A stretch of DNA of 64,000 nucleotides from Geobacter sp. (GCA_016177775.1 JACOUQ010000031.1:32274-96273), one strand, 5' to 3'; positions 20,164 to 33,115 are shown, counted from the stretch's first letter. A program made the numbers and translations. The notes: generated by a model from the letters alone, not told the origin.

Positions 20164-20609
20164 GAGGTTTTGTCATTCTGACCGCCACCTGGGGTGGCAG
20201 TGGCTACAGCCCCTTTGCATCCGGAACAGTCGGCACGCTGGCAGCCATTCCATTCTATCTGCTCCTGGCCCGGCTTCCGGCATACCTCTATCTGACAATG
20301 CTGGTCGCGTTCTTCTTTCTGGCCTGCTGGGTTTCCGGAGAAGCGGAACGCGTTTTCAATGAGAAGGACTCGGGCAAGATCGTCATCGACGAGGTGATCG
20401 GCTACCTGGTGACCATGGCTGCAGTTGTGCCTTCATGGACGAACATCCTCGCCGGCTTTATCCTCTTTCGCTTTTTCGACATCGTCAAGGTGCCCCCTGC
20501 CCGGTTTTTCGACAGGCAAGTGAAAAACGGCTGGGGAGTCGTGCTGGATGATGTGGTTGCGGGTTGCTATTCCTGTGTCTTGCTTTACCTGATGCAGAGG
20601 TTCCTGTGA
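20160..20609 (+). CDS. pgpA: Phosphatidylglycerophosphatase A
   Basis: PgpA removes the phosphate from phosphatidylglycerol phosphate at the inner membrane. The 149-residue protein has the family opening with a GTVGTLAAIP motif after YSPFASG, then EKDSGKIVIDEVIGYLV with conserved Asp/Glu residues, a FDIVKVPPARFFDR segment, and about three or four membrane helices. It starts inside the last codons of larC (ATGA) and overlaps the cinA start, so larC-pgpA-cinA is translationally coupled. Confidence 0.93.
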   Translation: MRGFVILTATWGGSGYSPFASGTVGTLAAIPFYLLLARLPAYLYLTMLVAFFFLACWVSGEAERVFNEKDSGKIVIDEVIGYLVTMAAVVPSWTNILAGFILFRFFDIVKVPPARFFDRQVKNGWGVVLDDVVAGCYSCVLLYLMQRFL

Positions 20610-21844
20610 AGATCGCGACCCTTTCCATCGGCGATGAACTGCTGTTCGGTGAAACCGTGGATACGAACGCCGGCCATATCGCTGCCGGCTGCTTCGAGTC
20701 AGGGATGCGGGTGGTGCGCCACCTCGCCGTCGGTGACGATGAGGGGGAGATTACCGATGCGCTGCAATGGCTTGCTTCGCGCTATGATGCGGTGATCGCG
20801 ACCGGGGGTCTTGGTCCCACCGGCGATGACCTGACCGCACGGGCCGCTGCCAGGGCCTTCGGTGTACGGCTCGCTCTGAACGAGGCGGCGCTCGGGCATT
20901 TGCGGGAATTTTTCCTGAAGCGCAACCTGCCGATGTCGCCGGCGTGCGAGAAACAGGCGCTGCTCCCGGCCAGGGCGGGCGTGATTCCCAACCCCGTGGG
21001 GACAGCCTGCGGTTTCAACTTTATGTACGAGGGGTGCCGGTTTCATTTTCTCCCCGGCGTCCCGCGGGAGATGGAGCGAATGCTGGCGGAAACGGTCATC
21101 CCCGCCATGCAAAAGGAGCTTGCAGGGGGGCCAGCGCTTCGGACCAGGATACTCAAGGTCTTCGGGCATCCGGAGGTCGAGCTGGAGCGGATGCTCGGGG
21201 ATCTACGGCTGATCTGCCCCGACTTGCAGCTGGCCTTCTGCGTGGAGTTTCCCGAGGTGCACGTCAAGCTGCGCATCTCTGGCGAGCCTCTCGAAGCGGA
21301 CCGCCGGCTGGCCGAACTTGCCGCAAGGGTGCGCGAGCGGCTCGGCGATTCCCTTTTCGCCGAGGGGGGCGAGACCATCGATACGGTGGTTGCCAGGCTG
21401 CTGCGCGAAAAGAAGGCCACCCTTGCCCTGGCCGAATCGTGCACCGGCGGGCTTCTGGCAAAACGGATCACCGATGTCTCCGGCAGCTCCGCCTATTTCC
21501 TTCAAGGGATGGTTACCTACAGCAACGAGGCGAAGACCCGCCTGTTGCAGGTTCCCGCAGGACTCATCGCCGGCAGGGGGGCGGTCAGCGCGGAGGTGGC
21601 CCGGGCCATGGCGGAAGGTGTTCGCAAGTCTGCCCGCAGTAAGATCGGGCTGGCCATAACAGGCATTGCCGGCCCTGAAGGTGGGAGCGATGACAAGCCA
21701 GTCGGCACCGTCTTCATTGCCCTTGCCGCTTCATCCGGCACCATTGCCAGGGAATACCGGTTTCACGGAGACAGGGAAAGAATCAGGTCCATCGCCTCCT
21801 TTGCGGCCATGGACTGGCTGCGAAAGCATCTGCTCTCCACCTGA
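20606..21844 (+). CDS. cinA: CinA-family protein (nicotinamide-nucleotide amidohydrolase)
   Basis: CinA has an N-terminal molybdopterin-binding-like pyrophosphatase domain (about 1-170: IGDELLFGETVDTNAGHIA, TGGLGPTGDDLTARA) and a C-terminal PncC domain that deamidates NMN (ESCTGGLLAKRITDVSGSS, MVTYSNEAKTRLL, GIAGPEGGSDDKPVGTV). GTG 20606 overlaps the pgpA stop and has AGAGG five bases upstream. The 412-residue length is normal. cinA often lies upstream of recA; here a sensor kinase gene separates them. Confidence 0.95.
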   Translation: MKIATLSIGDELLFGETVDTNAGHIAAGCFESGMRVVRHLAVGDDEGEITDALQWLASRYDAVIATGGLGPTGDDLTARAAARAFGVRLALNEAALGHLREFFLKRNLPMSPACEKQALLPARAGVIPNPVGTACGFNFMYEGCRFHFLPGVPREMERMLAETVIPAMQKELAGGPALRTRILKVFGHPEVELERMLGDLRLICPDLQLAFCVEFPEVHVKLRISGEPLEADRRLAELAARVRERLGDSLFAEGGETIDTVVARLLREKKATLALAESCTGGLLAKRITDVSGSSAYFLQGMVTYSNEAKTRLLQVPAGLIAGRGAVSAEVARAMAEGVRKSARSKIGLAITGIAGPEGGSDDKPVGTVFIALAASSGTIAREYRFHGDRERIRSIASFAAMDWLRKHLLST

Positions 21845-21879
21845 CCCTGCTCCCCGATGTTTCAAAAGGGAGGAACATC

Positions 21880-24027
21880 ATGCCTTCCAAGAGCGAAGTC
21901 GCCTGCAAGGCGCTAATCGTCTGCACCGTTCTCAGTGTCATCCTGCTTACTGTGGCCGCTTTCATCATAGTGTGGCAGGGGGGAAGCCGCCATCTCGGCC
22001 TGCTGCACCTGGTCGCCGCCTCCGTTTTCCTCTGTTCCTTCCGTTACCTGCGCAAAATCAGCCAAAGAATCAAGAAAGCCGAGGAAGACGCCCATCTCGA
22101 AGAACTGTGGGAGATGCAACAGGCAATCGAGAAGAGCGAGCTTCGCTACAAGAGCCTCCTGGAGGGAGGAGGCGACGCCATTTTCGTGCTCAACTCCGAA
22201 AACGGCATCCTGGAAGAGGTGAACCAGAAAGGTACCGATCTCCTTGGTTACAGCAAAGAGGAGATGGAGCGTCTGAGCGCCAAGGAACTGGTATCGGTAG
22301 CGGAGCGGAGGAAATTCGCCGAGCTCGTCAGGAGGGTCAAGAAGCGGGGAAGTGCCGCTTCGGAGGGGCTTCCTTTCCAGCGCAAGGACGGCAGCATTTT
22401 TCTAGGATCGGTCAAGGCGCAGCTGATCGACCTGCGCGACGAGCAGGTGGTGCAGGTCATTATCCGCGACGTCACCTACAGGAGCAGGACGGAGCGGGAG
22501 ATCAAGCAGCGGAACCGGGAGCTCTCGATCCTGAACCGGCTCATTGCCCTGGCCAATGAGAGCCTGCAACTCCCGGAAGTCCTGGACGTGGTGCTCAGGG
22601 AGACGCTGGATGTGTTTGCCGCGGAGGGGGGGGCCATTCACCTGATGGACGGGGAGGGGAACGGGACGACCCTTGCTGCCACCTATGCCATCTCCGAAGC
22701 GCTGCGGGAAAACGTTGTTCTTACCGCGCAGCGGGAGGACGAACAGTGCCACATCGTCTCTTCCCGCCGCTGGCATTGTGTTTCTGATCTTTCCCAAGCC
22801 CGCTGCTGCATGGCCCGGGCGGCTTCGGCCGACGGGTGGCAATCCTTTGCTGCCGCGCCTCTTCTCGCCAAGAACCGCCTGGTTGGCGTCATCCATCTCA
22901 TGACCCGCTCCGAGCGCCATTTTTCCAGCGACGAGATGAAGTTTCTCACCACCATCGGCACCCAGATCGGGATTGTCATCGAGCACGCCAGGCTTTTCGT
23001 AGAACTCAACCGGAAGACCGATGAACTGCAACGGTCGCACCGCCTCCTGGAGAAGAGCAGCCATCAGCTGGCCATCTCCCAGAACCGGCTGAAGAAGAAC
23101 CTCCTCCAGGTGGAGCGGGCCAACGTGGAGCTGGAGCGGCTCGACCGGATGAAGAACCATTTCCTGGGGATGGTCTCCCACGAGTTCAAGACGCCGCTTA
23201 CCAGTATCATCAGCGGGACCCAGTTCCTTCTGGCAGCCGACGACTCCCGGATTCCGGCCGAATCGCGCCAGGTGCTGGATATGGTGCTCGGGGGAGGGAT
23301 GCGGCTGCATGAGATCCTGAATGATCTGCTGAAAGTGGCCCGCCTGGAGGCGAAGAGCCTCACGGTCAACAAGGCCCCCTTACAGCTCCGGGAGGTGTTC
23401 GAGGTGGTTCTGGAGCGGGTTGAGCCGCTGGTAAGGGAACGGAACCAGCTGGTGGCCGTCGGTGAGATGACTCTCCTGCCTTTCTTCAAGGGTGACCGGG
23501 AATACCTGGAGGAGGTCTTCGCCAACCTGCTGGAGAATGCGGTCAAGTTCACCCCCGACGGGGGACAGATCCGCATCGAGACCTCACTGGTGGACAAGGG
23601 TGCGATCCTGCGCAAAAAGGGATTACTCGACCGTTTCCACGCGAGCTTCACGACGCAACTCAAGGAAGTTCCCTATCTGCAGGTGGAGATCAGCGATAGC
23701 GGCATTGGCGTCGACCATGAAGAGCAGTTGAAGATTTTTGACAAGTTTTACGAGATCGGCGACATCCGCCACCATTCCAGCGGCAAACACAAGTTCCTTG
23801 GGAAGGGGGCCGGCTTGGGGCTGGCCATCGTCAAGGGAATGGTTGAGGCCCATGATGGGATGGTGTGGATGGAGAGCGCCGGTATCAGCGCACCGGAAAA
23901 TACGGGCAGTTCATTCTTTGTCCTTCTTCCCCTCGAGGAGGATGGGCGCCAGCCGACATTAGCCTTCCTCGACGGACTGGACCACCAGCAGAGCAAGCCC
24001 GATTCCGACAATTCAGAAAATCATTGA
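21880..24027 (+). CDS. Membrane sensor histidine kinase with PAS and GAF domains
   Basis: The 715-residue kinase has two membrane helices (about 10-32 and 38-57) with almost no periplasmic loop, a PAS domain (about 85-205, RYKSLLEGGGDAIFVLN), a GAF domain (about 220-375), a coiled coil, a dimerisation domain with phospho-acceptor His434 in FLGMVSHEFKTPLTS, and an ATPase domain with NLLENAVKF, ISDSGIGVDHEE and GAGLGLAIVKGMVEAHDG. An insert of about 30 residues lies in the ATPase domain before the DSGIG motif. No receiver gene adjoins it, so its partner is unknown. AGGAAC-type ribosome site at 21870-21876. Confidence 0.9.
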   Translation: MPSKSEVACKALIVCTVLSVILLTVAAFIIVWQGGSRHLGLLHLVAASVFLCSFRYLRKISQRIKKAEEDAHLEELWEMQQAIEKSELRYKSLLEGGGDAIFVLNSENGILEEVNQKGTDLLGYSKEEMERLSAKELVSVAERRKFAELVRRVKKRGSAASEGLPFQRKDGSIFLGSVKAQLIDLRDEQVVQVIIRDVTYRSRTEREIKQRNRELSILNRLIALANESLQLPEVLDVVLRETLDVFAAEGGAIHLMDGEGNGTTLAATYAISEALRENVVLTAQREDEQCHIVSSRRWHCVSDLSQARCCMARAASADGWQSFAAAPLLAKNRLVGVIHLMTRSERHFSSDEMKFLTTIGTQIGIVIEHARLFVELNRKTDELQRSHRLLEKSSHQLAISQNRLKKNLLQVERANVELERLDRMKNHFLGMVSHEFKTPLTSIISGTQFLLAADDSRIPAESRQVLDMVLGGGMRLHEILNDLLKVARLEAKSLTVNKAPLQLREVFEVVLERVEPLVRERNQLVAVGEMTLLPFFKGDREYLEEVFANLLENAVKFTPDGGQIRIETSLVDKGAILRKKGLLDRFHASFTTQLKEVPYLQVEISDSGIGVDHEEQLKIFDKFYEIGDIRHHSSGKHKFLGKGAGLGLAIVKGMVEAHDGMVWMESAGISAPENTGSSFFVLLPLEEDGRQPTLAFLDGLDHQQSKPDSDNSENH

Positions 24028-24088
24028 TAACATCGCCAGAGTGCTCCGGATGCTTGATTGTCGCCGGCTCGTTCTGGACAAAGAAAAC

Positions 24089-24118
24089 TTGAAAAGCATC
24101 GGGAAATCGTGCTATTTT
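24089..24118 (+). promoter_or_regulatory. Predicted promoter for recA
   Basis: TTGAAA, 18-base spacer, TATTTT, about 65 bases before the recA ATG. I saw no convincing LexA palindrome over it. Confidence 0.4.
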
Positions 24119-24184
24119 CTGAAATCGTTCGCGCCCTGACAAGGGCCGGATTACGATCAATCTTTCATCTGTGCGGGGGTAGAC

Positions 24185-25192
24185 ATGCAGGACAGGGAAA
24201 AGGCCATAGACCTGGCACTCAGCCAGATCGAGAAGCAGTTCGGAAAAGGGGCCGTCATGCGGCTCGGAAACGAAGTGGCCTTGCCCGACATCGCCGCCAT
24301 TTCCACGGGAGCGCTCTCTCTGGATCTGGCCCTCGGCGTCGGCGGAGTGCCGCGGGGGCGGATCATCGAAATCTTCGGCCCGGAATCGTCCGGCAAGACC
24401 ACCCTGGCCCTCCATGTGGTGGCCGAGGCCCAGAAGCTGGGGGGGATCGCCGCGTTCATCGACGCCGAGCACGCCCTGGACATCAGCTACGCCCGCAAGC
24501 TGGGGGTGAGGACCGATGACCTCCTGGTCTCCCAGCCCGATACCGGCGAGCAGGCCCTGGAGATTACGGAAACCCTGGTCAGAAGCGGTGCTATCGACGT
24601 GCTGGTCATCGACTCCGTAGCCGCACTGGTGCCAAAGGCCGAGATCGAGGGGGATATGGGGGATTCCCATATGGGCTTGCAGGCCCGGCTCATGTCCCAG
24701 GCACTCCGCAAACTTACCGCCATAATCAGCAAATCCAACTGCTGTGTCATCTTCATCAACCAGATCCGGATGAAGATCGGTGTCATGTTCGGCAACCCGG
24801 AGACCACCACCGGCGGCAACGCCCTGAAATTCTACGCTTCGGTGAGGATGGACATCCGCAAGATCGCCTCCCTCAAGCAGGGGACCGATGTCATCGGCTC
24901 CCGCACCCGGGTGAAGGTGGTCAAGAACAAGGTGGCCCCTCCGTTCAAAGAGGTGGAGTTCGACATCCTTTACGGCGAGGGTATCTCGCGGGAAGGTGAC
25001 CTGCTGGATCTCGCAGTGGAGCGGAACATCGTCGAGAAGAGTGGCGCCTGGTTCTCCTACGGCAAGGAACGTATTGGCCAGGGGCGGGAGAATTCCCGTG
25101 TCTACCTGAAGGAGCACGGCGATACCTTGAAGGAAGTGGAACAGAAAATTCTCGAACAGGCCGGCCTGCTAAAGGCCCCTGTTGCGGCCTGA
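24185..25192 (+). CDS. recA: Recombinase RecA
   Basis: RecA forms the ATP-dependent strand-exchange filament and stimulates LexA self-cleavage. The 335-residue protein has Walker [19 protein letters not shown], Walker [18 protein letters not shown], loop 2 [20 protein letters not shown], and a short C-terminal tail that is less acidic than in E. coli. GGGGG lies before the ATG. It is followed after 13 bases by pilT rather than directly by recX. Confidence 0.99.
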   Translation: MQDREKAIDLALSQIEKQFGKGAVMRLGNEVALPDIAAISTGALSLDLALGVGGVPRGRIIEIFGPESSGKTTLALHVVAEAQKLGGIAAFIDAEHALDISYARKLGVRTDDLLVSQPDTGEQALEITETLVRSGAIDVLVIDSVAALVPKAEIEGDMGDSHMGLQARLMSQALRKLTAIISKSNCCVIFINQIRMKIGVMFGNPETTTGGNALKFYASVRMDIRKIASLKQGTDVIGSRTRVKVVKNKVAPPFKEVEFDILYGEGISREGDLLDLAVERNIVEKSGAWFSYGKERIGQGRENSRVYLKEHGDTLKEVEQKILEQAGLLKAPVAA

Positions 25193-25205
25193 CGAGGGAT
25201 AACCC

Positions 25206-26357
25206 GTGGAACTGAACGATATTCTGGCTATTGGCGTAAAGGCGCGCGGCTCAGACATCCACATCAAGGGGGGGCTCCCCCCGGTGGTCCGCATCGACGG
25301 GAAGCTGCGTCCCATCCCCAATGCGCCCAGGCTTACGCCGGACGTTGTGAAGAATATGGCGTTTTCGCTCATGAACGAGCGCCAGCGGAAGCAGTTCGAC
25401 GAAACCTACGAGATCGACCTCGCCTACGGAGTCCCCGGACTGGGGCGCTTCCGCGTCAACATATATTCCCAGCGGGGCGCCCTGGCCCTGGTGTTCCGCG
25501 CCATCCCAATCGATATCCCCTCCCTTGAGGTGTTGAACCTTCCGAAGATCCTGGAGAAGATCAGCGTGGAGGAGCGGGGCCTGATCCTGGTCACCGGCAC
25601 CACCGGCAGCGGCAAGTCCACCACCCTGGCGGCGATGATCGACTACATCAACAGCAACCGCACCTGCAACATCATAACCATCGAGGACCCGGTGGAGTAC
25701 CTGCACCGGGACCGCAAGAGCCTCATCAGCCAGCGGGAAGTGGGACTGGACACCATTTCGTTCGGCAACGCCCTGAAAAGTGCTCTCCGTCAGGACCCGG
25801 ACGTCATCCTGGTCGGCGAGATGCGGGACCTGGAAACCATCGAGACCGCCCTTACCGCGGCAGAAACCGGCCATCTCGTTCTCTCTACTCTCCACACCAT
25901 GGATGCCGCGGAAACCGTGAACCGGATCATCTCGGTTTTCCCGCCATTTCAGCAGCGCCAGATCAGGCTGCAGCTCTCCAACGTGCTCAAGGCGGTTGTT
26001 GCCCAACGCCTTGTCCCCCGGGCCGACGGCAAGGGGCGGGTGCCGGCCGTAGAGGTGATGATCGCCACGGCCCGCATCCGCGAGTGCATCGATGACAAGG
26101 AGAAGACCAAGCAGATCCCCGAGGCGATTTCCCAGGGATTTGTCGCCTACGGGATGCAGAGCTTCGACCAGTCGTTGATGCAGCTCTATACTCACGGCCT
26201 GATCTCTTATGATGAGGCCGTGCGGCAATCGTCCAACCCCGATGACTTTGCCCTCAAGGTGTCCGGCATCTCCTCCACCTCGGACACCAATTGGGACCAG
26301 TTTGTGAAAAAAGAGAACAGCAGCGGCAACGAAACCCCCGAGATTGAAAAGTACTGA
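25206..26357 (+). CDS. pilT: PilT-family type IV pilus retraction ATPase (paralogue)
   Basis: A hexameric ATPase of the PilT/PilU group, which depolymerises type IV pili. The 383-residue product has Walker A GTTGSGKSTTLAAMIDYI, the Asp box ITIEDPVEYLH, Walker B region DPDVILVGEMRDLETIETAL and His box TGHLVLSTLHTMDAAETVNR. The PilT C-terminal AIRNLIRE motif is not conserved (here ATARIRECIDDKEK), and there is an extra Ser/Asn-rich tail of about 35 residues, so it is probably a diverged paralogue rather than the main retraction motor. GTG start with GAGGGA upstream. It overlaps the likely recX start. Confidence 0.88.
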   Translation: MELNDILAIGVKARGSDIHIKGGLPPVVRIDGKLRPIPNAPRLTPDVVKNMAFSLMNERQRKQFDETYEIDLAYGVPGLGRFRVNIYSQRGALALVFRAIPIDIPSLEVLNLPKILEKISVEERGLILVTGTTGSGKSTTLAAMIDYINSNRTCNIITIEDPVEYLHRDRKSLISQREVGLDTISFGNALKSALRQDPDVILVGEMRDLETIETALTAAETGHLVLSTLHTMDAAETVNRIISVFPPFQQRQIRLQLSNVLKAVVAQRLVPRADGKGRVPAVEVMIATARIRECIDDKEKTKQIPEAISQGFVAYGMQSFDQSLMQLYTHGLISYDEAVRQSSNPDDFALKVSGISSTSDTNWDQFVKKENSSGNETPEIEKY

Positions 26358-26835
26358 CGGTAAAGAGGCGGCAGCCGCCTATGCCTATGCGCTTCGTGTG
26401 CTTGCCAGACGGGATTGCAGCGAAGCCGGGTTGCGACTAAAGCTGGCGGCAAGGGATGTGCCGGATGCCGCTGCTGCCGCTGTCATCGACCGGTTGAAGG
26501 AAGCCGGGTATCTGGATGACCGGCGGTTTGCCGAGCATCTTGCAGGGTCTCTTGTCCGCAGCGGCCGCCGCTTCGGGTTTCCCCTGCGGCTGGAGCTCCT
26601 TCGCCGTGGGATACCTGAGTCGACAACAGAGGAAGCTCTGGCGGCTCTCGCAGCAACCCACGGAGAGGAAGATACCCTCCGGACGCTTGTCGCGCGGAAG
26701 TTCGCCACATTCGATTTCGCATCCGCCACGGAGCGGGAAAAACGCAGGACTGTGGATTTTCTCCGGCGCCGCGGTTTCTCCATTTCCGCCATCATGCGGG
26801 TGCTGCGGGACCCCGGCGAATCTTCGCCGGAGTAG
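26344..26835 (+). CDS. recX: Regulatory protein RecX
   Basis: RecX binds RecA filaments and limits their extension and activity. The 163-residue product shows the triple-helix repeats of the family: ALRVLARRDCSEAGLRLKL, IDRLKEAGYLDDRRFAEHL, and FLRRRGFSISAIMRVLRD. The start is most likely TTG 26344, 14 bases inside pilT; no strong ribosome site is visible, so coupling to pilT translation is plausible. It belongs functionally with recA although pilT lies between. Confidence 0.85.
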   Translation: MKSTDGKEAAAAYAYALRVLARRDCSEAGLRLKLAARDVPDAAAAAVIDRLKEAGYLDDRRFAEHLAGSLVRSGRRFGFPLRLELLRRGIPESTTEEALAALAATHGEEDTLRTLVARKFATFDFASATEREKRRTVDFLRRRGFSISAIMRVLRDPGESSPE

Positions 26836-26865
26836 GACATTGTTCCGAAATATTCATATGACCGT

Positions 26866-26908
26866 AGGGGCGTCTTCAGGCGCGATAATCGCGGCTAAAG
26901 ACGCTCCT
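26866..26908. repeat. Cruciform-forming repeat upstream of alaS
   Basis: Outer arms AGGGGCGTCTT and AAGACGCTCCT (10 of 11 paired) enclose a perfect inner palindrome CGCGATAATCGCG. The GTAGGGGCG edge matches the REP-like element at 33124-33180, so both may belong to one repeat family. Confidence 0.65.
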
Positions 26909-26969
26909 GCCTTTCAGAACGCAATAAATACTTAGCCGCCACAGAGCGGCTTGACGATCGGGAGTCTGA

Positions 26970-29600
<2,631 letters not shown>

Positions 29601-29644
29601 CAGACTGTCAAGTAGCGATATTTGCCGGCCAGTGCGGGAGCACG

Positions 29645-30781
29645 ATGCAGACTTTTGAATTCAAACAGGATTCCTCCCTCGATATGCTCCAGGAGCAGGA
29701 GGCGAAGACCATCCTCATCGTGGACGACGAGGCGATCATCCGCGACCTGTGCAGCAAGGCGCTCAAGGGGTATCGGATTCTGGAGGCTGCCAACGGCAAC
29801 GATGCGCTCGCCATGTTCGACAAGCACAGTGTCGACGTCATCCTGACCGATGTCATGATGCCGGGGATGAACGGTATCGAACTCCTCAAGCGCCTCAAGG
29901 AAAGGGAGCCGACGCTGGTGGTCATCGTAATGACCGGCTACGCGGAGAAGGACATCATCCTCAACGCCCTGCGGGCCGATGCCGACGATTTCATCACCAA
30001 GCCGCTTAACCTCCTGCAACTGAAGACCGCCGTGGACAAGGCCCTGGTGAAGAAGGCGATGAAGGAGGAGATCGCCAGCCTGCGGGCTATGGACCGCTTC
30101 AAGACCAGTTTCCTCTCACTGGTTTCCCACAAGTTCCGCACCCCGATCACCTCCATCTCGCTCTTCCTGCAGAACCTGGCGGCCGGCGTCTACGACCCGC
30201 AGGACCCCACCTTCAAGCAGTACCTGCCGATGATGTACGAGGAGTCCTGCTATCTGGAATACCTCGTGGCCGATTTGCTCGCCTTCAGCAAGGTGATGGA
30301 CGCCGGCAGCACGCTCCGCTTCACGGCCTGCGACCTGAAAGAGATCATCGTCAAGGTGGTGGCCGAGTCCAGGGACGCTTCGCGCAAAGCGCAGATCGAG
30401 ACGGCCTTCGACCTGGAAGAGGTCCAGCCAGTCTCTCTGGACAGGGAAAAGATCTCGTTCGCGCTGCGCCAGGTGATCGACAATGCCTTCAAGTTCTCCA
30501 CCGAGCCGGGGCGGGTCACGATATCACTCCGCAAGGGGGGGGACGACATCGTCATCGTGGTGAGCGACACAGGCATCGGCATCAGCCGGGAGGAACTCCC
30601 CAAGGTCTTCGAGAAGTTCTACCAGGTGGATGCGGAGCGGACCGGCCAGATACGCGGGTTCGGCCTCGGCCTTTTCTACGCCAGGGAGTTCGTTAAGCTT
30701 CACAACGGCACCATCTCAATCGGCAGCGAAATCGGCCGCGGCACCAACGTTACCATAACCCTGCCCGCCTCATCGCGCTGA
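29645..30781 (+). CDS. Response-regulator/histidine-kinase protein with N-terminal receiver
   Basis: A soluble 378-residue protein in which the receiver precedes the kinase. The receiver (about 20-140) has TILIVDDEAIIRDLC, phospho-acceptor Asp69 in VILTDVMMPGMNG, and a KPLN lysine. Then come His162 in SLVSHKFRTPITS and an ATPase domain with VIDNAFKFSTEPG, VVSDTGIGISREE and GFGLGLFYAREFVKLHNG. It has no membrane segment. The likely logic is control of kinase activity by receiver phosphorylation from another kinase. It begins 45 bases after alaS and has no dedicated regulator gene nearby. Confidence 0.9.
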   Translation: MQTFEFKQDSSLDMLQEQEAKTILIVDDEAIIRDLCSKALKGYRILEAANGNDALAMFDKHSVDVILTDVMMPGMNGIELLKRLKEREPTLVVIVMTGYAEKDIILNALRADADDFITKPLNLLQLKTAVDKALVKKAMKEEIASLRAMDRFKTSFLSLVSHKFRTPITSISLFLQNLAAGVYDPQDPTFKQYLPMMYEESCYLEYLVADLLAFSKVMDAGSTLRFTACDLKEIIVKVVAESRDASRKAQIETAFDLEEVQPVSLDREKISFALRQVIDNAFKFSTEPGRVTISLRKGGDDIVIVVSDTGIGISREELPKVFEKFYQVDAERTGQIRGFGLGLFYAREFVKLHNGTISIGSEIGRGTNVTITLPASSR

Positions 30782-30828
30782 CCCCTCCTCGAACACCAGC
30801 CAACCGCACGGCGGGCCAGCCTTTCATC

Positions 30829-30856
30829 TTGATTATTTCCTTCTATTTGCTATAGT
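30829..30856 (+). promoter_or_regulatory. Predicted promoter of the arginine cluster
   Basis: TTGATT, 16-base spacer, TATAGT, about 50 bases before argB. I did not find a clear ARG box. Confidence 0.5.
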
Positions 30857-30868
30857 TACTGCTTTTGA

Positions 30869-31785
<917 letters not shown>

Positions 31786-31786
<1 letters not shown>

Positions 31787-31905
31787 GAAACGCGCCTTTT
31801 CCGCAATATCTGCGTAAGTCTTCGGGATTCCTTGTGCGACGTAGCGCTGCTACGCCTCCGCGTCATCCCTCGACAGCCTTGATCTTGCGAAAAAATCGCG
31901 TTTCC
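31786..31905. repeat. 120-bp intergenic element with 25-bp imperfect terminal inverted repeats
   Basis: The ends are GGAAACGCG and CGCGTTTCC; extended to 25 bases, 21 positions match in inverted orientation. The centre contains a near-palindrome, CGTAGCGCTGCTACG. It fills the argB-argD gap and starts at the last base of the argB stop. It has no ORF of note, so it resembles a non-autonomous or REP-type unit rather than an insertion sequence. Confidence 0.75.
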
Positions 31906-31924
31906 AAAGTGACAGGAGTAAAGG

Positions 31925-33115
31925 ATGAACTCACAGCAGTGGATCGAAAAGGCCGACAAGGTCATGATGAAGAACGTGGGGCGCTATCCGCTGGTGCCGG
32001 TGCGGGGCGCGGGGTGCCGGGTGTGGGATGCGGACGGGAAGGAATATCTCGATTTCCTTGCCGGCATTGCTGTGAACAGCCTGGGGCACTGCCATCCAAG
32101 GGTGGTGAAGGCCCTGCAGGAGCAGGCCGCCACCCTGATGCACTGCTCCAATTACTATCACAACGCGCCTCAGATCGAGCTGGCGGAGCTTCTCTGCCGG
32201 TACAGCTTTGCCGACCGGATCTTCTTCTGCAACAGCGGCGCTGAGGCGAACGAGGCGGCCATCAAGCTCGCCCGCAAATACAGCCGCGACAAGCATGGCC
32301 CGGAGCGCTACGAGATCATCACGGCAGTCGAGTCGTTCCACGGCCGCACCATGGCCACGGTCTCGGCCACCGGCCAGGAGAAGGTGCAGCGCTTCTTCGA
32401 TCCCCTGCTGCACGGCTTCACCCATGTCTGCTTCAATGATATCGAGGCGCTTAAAGCCGCTATAACCCCCAACACCTGCGCCATCATGCTGGAGCCGATA
32501 CAGGGGGAGGGTGGGATCAACATCCCTTCACCGGATTACCTGAAAGAAGTGCGCGAGCTCTGCGACCAGCATGGCCTGCTCCTGGTCCTGGACGAGGTGC
32601 AGACCGGCATCGGCCGCACCGGCAAGCTCTTTGCCTACGAGCACTTCGGCGTGAGCCCGGACATAATGACTCTGGCCAAGGCCCTGGGAGGCGGTGGGCC
32701 GATCGGTGCCATGCTGGCGCGGGAGGATATTGCCGCCGCCTTCACCCCCGGCACCCACGGTTCTACCTTCGGCGGTAACCCGCTTATGACCGCCACCGCC
32801 GTCGCAGTCATCCGGACCATTCTGGAGGAGGGAATCCTCAACCACACGGAAGAGATAGGGGAGTACCTGCTGGGTGAACTAGAGGCCCTTGGCAGTAAAT
32901 ATCCCTTCGTCAAGGAGGTGCGCGGCATTGGGCTGATTATTGGTATGAATCTGGCCATGCCGGCCGGCGACATCGTGAAGAAGGGGCATGAGCGGGGGGT
33001 TCTCCTGAACGTGACTCATGACACGGTGCTTCGTTTCGTGCCGCCGCTGATTGTCTCTAAGCAGGAAGTGGACGAGATGATCGGGATACTGGAAGGGATT
33101 TTCGCTGAGATATAA
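31925..33115 (+). CDS. argD: Acetylornithine aminotransferase
   Basis: ArgD is a PLP-dependent class III aminotransferase making N-acetylornithine (and often N-succinyl-diaminopimelate). The 396-residue protein shows FCNSGAEANEAAIKLAR, ESFHGRTMATVSATGQ, LVLDEVQTGIGRTGKLFAYE and MTLAKALGGGGPIGAM with the PLP lysine. An AGGAGT-type ribosome site precedes ATG 31925. Between argB and argF in the cluster, separated from each by a repeat element. Confidence 0.97.
   Translation: MNSQQWIEKADKVMMKNVGRYPLVPVRGAGCRVWDADGKEYLDFLAGIAVNSLGHCHPRVVKALQEQAATLMHCSNYYHNAPQIELAELLCRYSFADRIFFCNSGAEANEAAIKLARKYSRDKHGPERYEIITAVESFHGRTMATVSATGQEKVQRFFDPLLHGFTHVCFNDIEALKAAITPNTCAIMLEPIQGEGGINIPSPDYLKEVRELCDQHGLLLVLDEVQTGIGRTGKLFAYEHFGVSPDIMTLAKALGGGGPIGAMLAREDIAAAFTPGTHGSTFGGNPLMTATAVAVIRTILEEGILNHTEEIGEYLLGELEALGSKYPFVKEVRGIGLIIGMNLAMPAGDIVKKGHERGVLLNVTHDTVLRFVPPLIVSKQEVDEMIGILEGIFAEI

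Noticed and set aside
24028..24184. LexA/SOS box upstream of recA
   Set aside because: I looked for a palindromic operator over the predicted promoter and found none that was convincing.
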